Shown: positions 7,324 to 13,856 of the stretch, in pieces
How the letters are laid out: every line of letters starts with the position of its first letter
Position numbering within the stretch: position 1 is the first letter of the stretch
Assembly: GCA_040005915.1 (NCBI GenBank)
Contig: JBDTYA010000236.1
Span: 1 to 29,769, forward strand
DNA length: 29,769 nucleotides
DNA from: JAENVT01 sp040005915
Lineage (GTDB): Bacteria; Actinomycetota; Acidimicrobiia; Acidimicrobiales; Ilumatobacteraceae
Direction of reading: 5' to 3'
Notes under the pieces: generated by a model
What the model was told of the DNA's origin: nothing
The model's database searches: none
The model's input: the letters and a program-made list of their open reading frames with translations, nothing else
Translations under genes and position numbers: made by a program

Positions 7324-8379
7324 ATGCGCGCCGACCGCCTCGTAGCGATATTGCTGATGCTGCAGACCAAGGGCCGGGTCACCGCGGCCGAGGTGGCAAC
7401 GGAGCTGGAGATCTCGGAGCGCACTGCACGTCGCGACCTCGATTCGCTGGGGGTGGCCGGCCTGCCGGTGTACTCGATGCAGGGTCGCAACGGTGGCTGG
7501 CGATTGGCCGGTGACGGCCGCACCGATCTGACCGGTTTGACCTCCGCCGAGGCCCAGGCGCTCTTCCTGCTTGCCGGTCCCCGAGCCACGACCCCGGAGT
7601 TGCGCGCCGCGTTGCGCAAGCTGGTTCGGGCCCTCCCCGAGCCGTTTCGCAAAGGCGCCGAGGCGGCCTCGGCGGCCGTGGTTCACGACGCGACCGGATG
7701 GAATGGCGTCGGTGCCGAGCGCCCGATCCCTGTGCACCTCGACGTCGTGCAGACGGCGGTGATCGCCGGCCGTCAGATCGTGTTGGGCTACGTGGCGCGC
7801 GAAGGCCTGCCGAGCACCCGAACCGTCCATCCGTTGGGTCTGGCCACCAAGGGCGGCTCGTGGTACCTCGTTGCCGAGACCGATGCCGGGCGGCGCACGT
7901 TTCGTGTCGACCGGATCCGCTCGGTCGGAGTCACCGACCGAGCGGTTGTGCGACCCGATGGTTTCGAGCTCGCCGACGCGTGGCGGATGATCACGACGGA
8001 GGTCGAGCAGGTCCGGTTGCCGACGGAGGTTCGGGCCCTCGTCGACTTGCACGCGATGGCCTGGGTGCGCCACACGTTCGGCACGCGCTTGCGGATCGGG
8101 ATGGCGGTCGACGACGGGCGCGTCGAGGTCGAGATCCGCGCCCAGAGCGACTACTCGGTAGCTGCCGAACTGGCCGGCTACGGCCGCCTCGTCGAAGTGC
8201 TCGAGCCGCAGAGCGTCCGCGATCGTCTCGTGGACGTTGCAGGAGAGCTCGAGGCCCTCTACGCGGGTAAGGGATCGGGCACTGCGACGGCGGCGAAATC
8301 CGCCATCGACGTGAACCTCCACGTGGGCGACACCGCGCCCGACGGCGTCGCCGTTGCGCCCATGCCGCCCTTGTCGTGA
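7324..8379 (+). CDS. HTH and WYL-domain transcriptional regulator
   Basis: This 351-residue regulator has an N-terminal helix-turn-helix of the DeoR/HTH_11 type (residues 1-60, with VTAAEVATELEISERTARRD), a WYL domain (about 140-215, with HPLGLATKGGSWYLVAETD and RTFRVDRIRSV) and a C-terminal WCX region ending near GELEALYAG at residue 315. WYL domains bind small ligands or nucleic acid and control the DNA-binding part. About 37 further residues follow the normal family end; this tail is the part that overlaps the opposite-strand HAD gene (8259-8379). The gene is divergent from the MDMPI-like gene across the 27-bp palindrome, so I infer that it controls both. GAGAAG about ten bases before the ATG may be the ribosome site. 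Confidence 0.9.
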   Translation: MRADRLVAILLMLQTKGRVTAAEVATELEISERTARRDLDSLGVAGLPVYSMQGRNGGWRLAGDGRTDLTGLTSAEAQALFLLAGPRATTPELRAALRKLVRALPEPFRKGAEAASAAVVHDATGWNGVGAERPIPVHLDVVQTAVIAGRQIVLGYVAREGLPSTRTVHPLGLATKGGSWYLVAETDAGRRTFRVDRIRSVGVTDRAVVRPDGFELADAWRMITTEVEQVRLPTEVRALVDLHAMAWVRHTFGTRLRIGMAVDDGRVEVEIRAQSDYSVAAELAGYGRLVEVLEPQSVRDRLVDVAGELEALYAGKGSGTATAAKSAIDVNLHVGDTAPDGVAVAPMPPLS

Positions 8380-8987
8380 CGGCGGTGGATCCACACCGAG
8401 GGGAGCCCGAACTCGGCAGCCGGCTGATGATCATGGAACAGGCTCTCCGCCACATGAACCAGCTTGTCGCGATGGACACCCAGTCGCGAGGTCTCTTCGA
8501 ACAACCGGTCGAAGTGACCCCGGTGCGGCTTGTACGAGCCGACGTCCTCCGCCGTGATGATCGCATCGAACGACGCCCCGAGGCGCGGGCTGCTGGCGGC
8601 GAACGAGGCGCGGTCGATGTTGCTGAGGATGATCAGCTTGAAGCGGCTCGACAACCGGCGCAACGCGGCCGCAGTATCGGGGAACGCCGGCCAATCCTTC
8701 ACCGAATCCCCGAAGGTTGCAGCCTCGTCGTCGGTCACCTCGGCGCCGAGATCGGTGGCCGCCCGGCGCAGCGTTTCTCCGAGGATCAAGGGATACAGCG
8801 CCGCCGGCATCTCGTCCTCGACATGGGTCTCGTGGCGACCGAACGCGGCGATCAACGACTGGTCGTCCAGCATCAGGCCGTTGCGCGATGCCCAAGGCCG
8901 CATGGCGTTGGCGATTCCGGTCTCCCAATCGATCAGCGTGCCGTAGCAGTCGAAGCTCATCGCCTCGAAGCGGTCGAAGTCGCTCAT
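8259..8987 (-). CDS. Haloacid dehalogenase-type HAD hydrolase
   Basis: This 242-residue HAD protein has nucleophile Asp13 in FDCYGTLIDWE. The residue two places on is Tyr, not Asp, as in the type II haloacid dehalogenase branch, where no general-acid Asp is found there. Motif II is LSNID (Ser122), motif III has Lys153 in SYKPH, and the acidic end motif is HVAESLFHDHQPA. By family it would hydrolyse 2-haloacids or a related ester; the substrate is not shown. The ATG overlaps the TGA of the upstream tag gene by four bases (ATGA, 8984-8987), so the pair is translated together. The last 121 bases overlap the WYL regulator gene on the other strand, yet the C-terminal stretch SPTWRFTSMADFA is family-like, so this side of the overlap is genuine. 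Confidence 0.85.
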   Translation of the reverse strand: MSDFDRFEAMSFDCYGTLIDWETGIANAMRPWASRNGLMLDDQSLIAAFGRHETHVEDEMPAALYPLILGETLRRAATDLGAEVTDDEAATFGDSVKDWPAFPDTAAALRRLSSRFKLIILSNIDRASFAASSPRLGASFDAIITAEDVGSYKPHRGHFDRLFEETSRLGVHRDKLVHVAESLFHDHQPAAEFGLPSVWIHRRHDKGGMGATATPSGAVSPTWRFTSMADFAAVAVPDPLPA

Positions 8988-9673
8988 CTCCCAGCCTTTC
9001 CGTGTTGCTCGTAGCCGTGTTGCTCGTAGCCGTGCTGCTCGTACACGAGGCCGCGGGCCTGCTCCGCCTTCTCGCGCACCCAGCAACCTTCGGCATGGTC
9101 GTTCACCAGGCCCATCGCCTGCATGAAGGCGTACACCGTGGTCGGCCCGACGAACGTCCAACCGCGCCTCTTGAGATCCTTGGAGATCGCGGTCGACGTC
9201 GGTGTCAGGGGCAACACTTCCGTCGGAGGGCCTTCGAACGTTGCGTGCGGCCACATGTAGCCGGCGATCGATCCGAACTCGTCGATCAGTTCGACGGCCC
9301 GCGATGCGTTGTTGATGGTCGAGCGGATCTTGCCCTGATGCCGGACGATGCCGGCGTCGGCGAGCAACCTGTCGACGGCGTCCTCGTCGAAGTCGGCGAC
9401 CAGCACCGGGTCGAAGGCGGCGAACGCGGCGCGGAAGTTCTCCCGCTTGCGCAGGATCGTCAGCCATGACAGGCCGGACTGGAATCCTTCGAGACACAGC
9501 TTCTCGAACAAACGATGATCGTCGGCGACCCCGAATCCCCACTCGGTGTCGTGGTACGCGATGTAGTCGGGACTCGATCCACCCCAACCGCAGCGGGCAT
9601 GCCCGTCGTCGCCTGTCACCAAGTTCGTCACGGCGATCATCGTGACACCGCGAACCCGTACCGTGCGACTCAT
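8984..9673 (-). CDS. tag: DNA-3-methyladenine glycosylase I
   Basis: This 229-residue protein is the helix-hairpin-helix-related base-excision enzyme that removes 3-methyladenine from alkylated DNA. The zinc site is complete: Cys28 in RCGWGG, His41 in YHDTEWG, and the late His and Cys in GLVNDHAEGCW. The catalytic-region Glu62 lies in LCLEGFQSGLSW, followed by KRENFRAAFAAFDP. The ATG at 9673 is chosen for its AAGGGA ribosome site; an internal ATG at 9640 is closer to the usual family start but has none. The C-terminus ends in an unusual triple YEQHG repeat. It is the first gene of a two-gene unit with the HAD hydrolase. Confidence 0.93.
   Translation of the reverse strand: MSRTVRVRGVTMIAVTNLVTGDDGHARCGWGGSSPDYIAYHDTEWGFGVADDHRLFEKLCLEGFQSGLSWLTILRKRENFRAAFAAFDPVLVADFDEDAVDRLLADAGIVRHQGKIRSTINNASRAVELIDEFGSIAGYMWPHATFEGPPTEVLPLTPTSTAISKDLKRRGWTFVGPTTVYAFMQAMGLVNDHAEGCWVREKAEQARGLVYEQHGYEQHGYEQHGKAGR
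9001..9045 (-). repeat. Three 15-bp tandem repeats at the 3' end of tag
   Basis: Copies at 9001-9015 and 9016-9030 are identical, and the copy at 9031-9045 differs at two positions. They keep the reading frame and encode YEQHG three times just before the Tag C-terminus, beyond the conserved domain. This looks like recent in-frame expansion by slippage. Confidence 0.85.
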
Positions 9674-9764
9674 GACGTCCCTTGCCGTCGCATCGAGCCG
9701 GCGAGCTCGAATCGATCTGCGGGCAAGTTGGGACCGCTCGGCTGCAAGTGGATCGCCCACTGCG

Positions 9765-9770
9765 TAGTGT
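9765..9770 (+). promoter_or_regulatory. -10-like TAGTGT before the PPK2 gene
   Basis: TAGTGT fits the actinobacterial -10 pattern TANNNT and stands eight bases before the ATG at 9779, which itself has no ribosome site. A leaderless or nearly leaderless transcript would explain both. No clear -35 is seen. Confidence 0.35.
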
Positions 9771-9778
9771 CGAGTGTC

Positions 9779-10564
9779 ATGGGCCGCCTCGACGATCTCG
9801 ATCTCACGCCGCGCCTCACTCGAAAGGACTACGAGGACCGACTTGCCGTGGCGCAGCGGCGTTGGCTGCAGCTACGGCTGCACGTCGGCGGGCAGATGGG
9901 GTCCGGCGACATCGGGCCCGGGTTGATCTTCGTGTTCGAGGGCAGCGACGCCGCGGGCAAGGGCGGGGCGATCAAGCGGCTGGTCGAGCCGCTGGATCCG
10001 CGCCACTACCGGGTGTCGTCGATCGCCAAGCCGACGCCCGACGAGAAGCGCCATCCGTTCCTGTGGCGCTTCTATCCGTACGTGCCGGGGCTTGGCGGCA
10101 TGTCGGTGTTCGATCGCAGTTGGTACGGCCGGGTCCTCGTCGAACGCATCGAGGGTTTCGCCACCGACGACCAGTGGCAGCGGGCCTACGAGGAGATCGT
10201 CAACTTCGAGCGCTCGAACGCACTGGAGGGCGTGATCATCGTCAAGTGCTGGTTGCACATCAGTCCTGAGGAGCAGTTGAAGCGGTTCGAGGACCGTCAG
10301 AACGATCCGCTGCGACGCTGGAAGATCACCGAGGAGGATTGGCGGAACCGCACCAAGGCTGCGGAGTACGCGATCGCGGCCGAGCAGATGTTCGAGCGCA
10401 CCGACCACGATCTCGCGCCGTGGGACGTGATCCCCGGTGAGCAGAAGAGGTTCGGTCGGGTGCTGGTGTTGGAGACTGCAATCTGCCGTGTGGAGCAAGG
10501 AATGGTCCGCTGGGGGATGCCGGTGCCGGAAGCGGACGAGCTCGACCCGATCGCTCGCACTTGA
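9779..10564 (+). CDS. PPK2-family polyphosphate kinase / polyphosphate:AMP phosphotransferase-like
   Basis: This 261-residue P-loop protein is a single PPK2 domain. Walker A is EGSDAAGKGG (54-63), the Walker B region is SVFDRSWYGRVLVERIEGF (Asp112, Arg113), and the lid has QNDPLRRWKIT followed by EEDWRNR. PPK2 enzymes move phosphate between inorganic polyphosphate and nucleotides. The Walker B wording resembles the polyphosphate:AMP phosphotransferase branch, but nucleotide preference cannot be settled by eye. The frame stays open upstream of 9779, but that part lies across the tag gene and its promoter region and is not PPK2-like, so ATG 9779 is chosen. The gene is divergent from tag and stands alone. 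Confidence 0.92.
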   Translation: MGRLDDLDLTPRLTRKDYEDRLAVAQRRWLQLRLHVGGQMGSGDIGPGLIFVFEGSDAAGKGGAIKRLVEPLDPRHYRVSSIAKPTPDEKRHPFLWRFYPYVPGLGGMSVFDRSWYGRVLVERIEGFATDDQWQRAYEEIVNFERSNALEGVIIVKCWLHISPEEQLKRFEDRQNDPLRRWKITEEDWRNRTKAAEYAIAAEQMFERTDHDLAPWDVIPGEQKRFGRVLVLETAICRVEQGMVRWGMPVPEADELDPIART

Positions 10565-10746
10565 CTTTCCCATCTCGAAGTCGTCACGGACTTCGTACTC
10601 CGAAGGTGACGGTGACCGTGATGAGGGGCGGATCGACGCATCCGAGTGCGATTGACCGCGGCCGGCCGCGCCGCGTTCCAGGGCCGCGTCGGCGCGCTCC
10701 GCGAGCTCGTCGCAACAGCGCGCGGTACCGACGTTTCGCTCTCTGA

Positions 10747-11769
10747 TCAGAGCACGAGCCTCGCTTCGGTCTCCCCGTCATCGACCTTGCCGGTGGGTAC
10801 GAAGCCGAGTCGTTCGTAGAAGGCCCGAGGGCCCCCTGGCCCCTCGTCGAACGACAGCAGCAGCGCATGGTGCCCTTCCGCGCGCAGCTGAGCGGCGAGC
10901 AGGGCGATGGCCCGGCTGCCGACGCCGCATCGTTGGTGGCGGCGATCGATGAGGAACCGCCACAGGTAGGGCAGCGGCTCGCCGGGTGACACCGCCGACA
11001 GCAGCATGAATCCGACGATCGCCCCATCGGCTTGCACCGCACGCATCCAGGGAACCACCCGATGATCGTCGTGCAGCGGCGGCACGAGTGCCTGGGCCAG
11101 AGATCGTGCCATCGGCGCGACGAATCGTTGTTGATGCCGATGCGTGGCGAGGGCCGTCACGGCGCTGAGGTTGTGTTCGGTGATCTCGACGAGGTCGACC
11201 ACATCGCACGACATCGGTCGCCCGAGCCAGTCGGCGCGGTCCGAGCGCAGGAGAGCGAAACGCATGTCGTCGACCCATTCGCCCCTGACCAGCGCGGCGC
11301 GGCGTGCCGTGCCCTCGTGCACGAACCCGAGGTGTTCGAGCACTCGCATCGACGCAAAGTTGTCAGGGTCGACCGCGGCGACCACGCGGCGGGCATCGGT
11401 GAGCGCGAAGAGGGCGTCGATCAGGCCCGCGGCGGCCTCGCTGGCGAAGCCGCGGCCATGGTGAGCCGCGGCAAGCGTGAAGCCGAGCTCGGCCGTTCGC
11501 GAATCGTCCGTGAGGTTCACCGCCAGATCGCCGATGACATGCCCATCGTGCTCGATCGCGATCTGCACCCAGCCCGCGTCCGGCAGATCGACGAGGTGGT
11601 CCTGGTCGCTCAACATCTCGAGGGCGTGATCGATCGTGAACGGCAGCGGCCAACTCTGGAACCGGGCGATGTCGGACAGGTCTCGATATGCGGCGAGCAC
11701 CGGCGCATCTGCCGCGCGCATGATCCGCAACGTCAACCGCTCGGTGGAAATGGGGAGCACGCTGATCAC
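10747..11769 (-). CDS. Tandem GNAT N-acetyltransferase
   Basis: This 340-residue protein holds two GNAT domains in one chain. The first (about 1-175) is of the RimJ/RimL type: it opens TERLTLRIMRAADAP, has the acetyl-CoA loop HHGRGFASEAA and ends RVLEHLGFVHEG. The second (about 185-340) has the loop RHQRCGVGSRAIALL and the end motif RAFYERLGFVPTG, closer to general GNATs. Each keeps its CoA-binding loop, so both may be active; substrates are unknown. The start is GTG at 11769, supported by GAGGAG five bases upstream. It lies 75 bases downstream of the unrecognised 270-aa gene on the same strand and may be cotranscribed with it. Confidence 0.88.
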   Translation of the reverse strand: MISVLPISTERLTLRIMRAADAPVLAAYRDLSDIARFQSWPLPFTIDHALEMLSDQDHLVDLPDAGWVQIAIEHDGHVIGDLAVNLTDDSRTAELGFTLAAAHHGRGFASEAAAGLIDALFALTDARRVVAAVDPDNFASMRVLEHLGFVHEGTARRAALVRGEWVDDMRFALLRSDRADWLGRPMSCDVVDLVEITEHNLSAVTALATHRHQQRFVAPMARSLAQALVPPLHDDHRVVPWMRAVQADGAIVGFMLLSAVSPGEPLPYLWRFLIDRRHQRCGVGSRAIALLAAQLRAEGHHALLLSFDEGPGGPRAFYERLGFVPTGKVDDGETEARLVL

Positions 11770-11844
11770 GGTGCTCCTCGCCCAATCATGCGTTCAAGGT
11801 AGTTCAGCAGATGATCGGGTCGGCCACCTGTGCTGCGCCGACAG

Positions 11845-12657
11845 CTAGAAGCCTGCCGCCCAATTCGGCTGGACGCGATGTAGGTAGCGGTCTGCTGCGT
11901 AGTTGAGGAAGCGCCGCGCCGCACGGATGCGGCAGGCGACATCGTGTAGTAGCACCGGCGCGCCGGGCGAGCTTTCAGCGGCGGCGCGATACCACGCCGA
12001 GCTGAGCGTTTCGAGGGCGTCGAGACCGGGCGTCGCCGAGCCATGGTCGACGAGGTGGTTGAGCTCGTCGTCGGTCATGTGGACCGAACGACCGAGGTGC
12101 TCGGCCTGCGCCGACGACAGCGCTTTCGCTCCGATGCTGTCGGGGAACACCCCGGCGCGGAAGAGCGCGAGATCGCCGAGCTGCCGCAGCAACACGATGT
12201 GGTCTGTCGGCTCGACCGCGCCCAGCCAATCGACGAGATCGTCGAGATCGAGCCGATCGGCGGGCACAGGCACGGCATCGGGCACGGCGAAGCCGGCCAG
12301 GAGCTGAGCGGTGAACTGCAGTCGCGCCGGTGCCTCGGCGAACTCGACGAGGGGCTCGACATCGAAGACCGGAAGGCGGCATCCTGGGCCCATCCATTCG
12401 CCGACCCAGTCCTTCGACGACAACTCGTGCGCGGCCTGGTGGATGAGCACGGCGAAGAACAGCAACGGAGACACCGTGAACTGATCGACGCCGGTGCCGT
12501 GCAGCACCGTGTCGACGACTTCGGGCCGGCGCAGCACGTCGTTCGCATACCACGGTCGACGGTCGAGTTCGTCGCTCAGCGTCTTGCTGTCGACGTCGAG
12601 GGCCCGCGCCAGCACGGCGAGATCCCCATCTTGGAGATTCAGGCGCTGGCGTGTCAT
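11845..12657 (-). CDS. Unrecognised 270-residue protein
   Basis: I do not recognise this protein. It looks soluble and mostly helical, with no signal peptide or membrane helix. Conspicuous stretches are LLFFAVLIHQAAHEL (about residue 65-80), WMGPGCRLPVFDVEPL, a Val/Asp/Leu-rich middle (about 125-160) and a C-terminal run RAARRFLNYAADRYLHRV that is basic and could be a helix binding a partner. The start is firm: AAGGAGG is eight bases before the ATG at 12657, whereas the GTG at 12666 would lie on top of that ribosome site. It is divergent from the AlkZ-like glycosylase gene and upstream of the tandem GNAT gene. Confidence 0.75.
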   Translation of the reverse strand: MTRQRLNLQDGDLAVLARALDVDSKTLSDELDRRPWYANDVLRRPEVVDTVLHGTGVDQFTVSPLLFFAVLIHQAAHELSSKDWVGEWMGPGCRLPVFDVEPLVEFAEAPARLQFTAQLLAGFAVPDAVPVPADRLDLDDLVDWLGAVEPTDHIVLLRQLGDLALFRAGVFPDSIGAKALSSAQAEHLGRSVHMTDDELNHLVDHGSATPGLDALETLSSAWYRAAAESSPGAPVLLHDVACRIRAARRFLNYAADRYLHRVQPNWAAGF

Positions 12658-12787
12658 CGGTGTCACCTCCTTGTCATCGTGCTGAGTTCATCGGCACCAC
12701 AAGTCGTTGTGTTGAGGCAGTCTTGCCGACACGGCCATCGAGAATCGGTTCATGATCGTTCCGGCCGTGGAGCCGAACGGCGCGGCG

Positions 12788-12793
12788 TACTGT
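12788..12793 (+). promoter_or_regulatory. -10-like TACTGT that decides the AlkZ-like start
   Basis: TACTGT fits TANNNT and lies seven bases before GTG 12801, the normal geometry for a leaderless actinobacterial message. It overlaps the alternative GTG at 12792, so a transcript from this promoter could not contain that codon. Confidence 0.4.
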
Positions 12794-12800
12794 GATCGAC

Positions 12801-13856
12801 GTGCCCGGAAACATCCTGTCGACACGGCAGGTCAATCGCACCGTGCTCGGTCGGCAGCTGCTGCTCGAGCGGGTCGACCTCGAGATACCGAGGACGTTGC
12901 AACGTGTCGGAGGCTTGCAGACGCAGTACGCGCCTTCGGGCTACGTCGGATTGTGGACCCGACTGACCGGATTCCAGCGAGGCGCTCTGACCAGCGCACT
13001 CGAGGATCGTTCCGTCGTGCAAGGCACCCTGATGCGAACAACCATCCACATGGTCGCCGCCGACGACTACTGGCCGATCTGTGCGGGGATCCGCGCCAGC
13101 CGGCGCGAGTGGTGGTTGCGGATCGCCAAGTCGCGTCGGCTCCCGGCCATCTCCCACGAGGGCCTTGCGGACGTGCTCCGCGACGCATTGGTCGATGGCC
13201 CCGCGTCACGGATCGAGCTCGCCGCAGCGATGGAACGGGCCGGATTCCCCAAACCGTTCTGGGAGGGGGCCGGTCTGTGGATCGACATGGTCAGGGTCCC
13301 GCCGCCGGGCACCTGGGAGCGCCGCCGAGCCGATCGCTACGGGCTGGCCGAGCAGTGGATCCCATTCGTCGAGGTGACCGAGGCCGATGGCTTGCGCCTG
13401 TTGCTGACGCGGTACCTCCAAGCGTTCGGGCCGGGTTCGGTCGCCGATGCGGCTACATGGGCGGGTGTGCCGCGGGCGCGGTTGGAACCGGTCGCTGCCG
13501 GCATGGATCTGGAGATGTACAGCGACGAGGCCGGCGCGACGTTGGTCGACCTCCCCGGCTTCGAACTCTGCGATCCGGCGGCTGATGCGCCGGTGCGATT
13601 CCTGCCGACGTGGGATGCGACGCTGCTGGCCCACTGCCGCCGCTCGGGGATCCTGTCGGAGGAGTTCCGCAAGCTGATCTTCCACACCAAGGTCCCACAG
13701 TCGGTCGGCACGGTCCTGGTGGATGGCTCGGTCTCCGCAACCTGGGCGTGGCGCAACGATCACGTCGAGGTCGACGAGCTGGCCACGCTGAAACCGGTAC
13801 AGCGCCGCGCTGTCGCGGCCGAGGCCGATCGGTTGACGAGTTTCTACCGGGGCTGA
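12801..13856 (+). CDS. AlkZ-like winged-helix DNA glycosylase (HTH_42 family)
   Basis: This 351-residue protein belongs to the winged-helix family PF06224 that includes AlkZ and AlkX, glycosylases that unhook interstrand crosslinks and bulky alkyl purines. It has the early LSTRQVNRTVLGRQ stretch, the catalytic-type QxQ motif QTQ (Gln40 and Gln42 counted from GTG 12801) in VGGLQTQYAPSG, and the family pattern RTTIHMVAADDY. The C-terminal LPTWDATLLAH and FHTKVPQSVGTVLVDG are also typical. By motif it would be an active glycosylase, of either self-resistance or general repair type. An alternative GTG at 12792 adds three residues. The stop overlaps the end of the opposite-strand GH63 gene by 13 bases. 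Tag lies about 3 kb away. Confidence 0.85.
   Translation: MPGNILSTRQVNRTVLGRQLLLERVDLEIPRTLQRVGGLQTQYAPSGYVGLWTRLTGFQRGALTSALEDRSVVQGTLMRTTIHMVAADDYWPICAGIRASRREWWLRIAKSRRLPAISHEGLADVLRDALVDGPASRIELAAAMERAGFPKPFWEGAGLWIDMVRVPPPGTWERRRADRYGLAEQWIPFVEVTEADGLRLLLTRYLQAFGPGSVADAATWAGVPRARLEPVAAGMDLEMYSDEAGATLVDLPGFELCDPAADAPVRFLPTWDATLLAHCRRSGILSEEFRKLIFHTKVPQSVGTVLVDGSVSATWAWRNDHVEVDELATLKPVQRRAVAAEADRLTSFYRG

Noticed and set aside
10657..10670. A 14-bp perfect palindrome of G and C in the 182-base gap after the PPK2 gene.
   Set aside because: It is pure GC with no T-run, and such palindromes are frequent in this base composition. I see no other feature in this gap.
12730..12769. A 7-bp inverted repeat CACGGCC / GGCCGTG with 26 bases between, in the gap before the AlkZ-like gene.
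   Set aside because: The arms are short and GC-rich, the spacer has no symmetry, and it does not line up with the candidate promoter.
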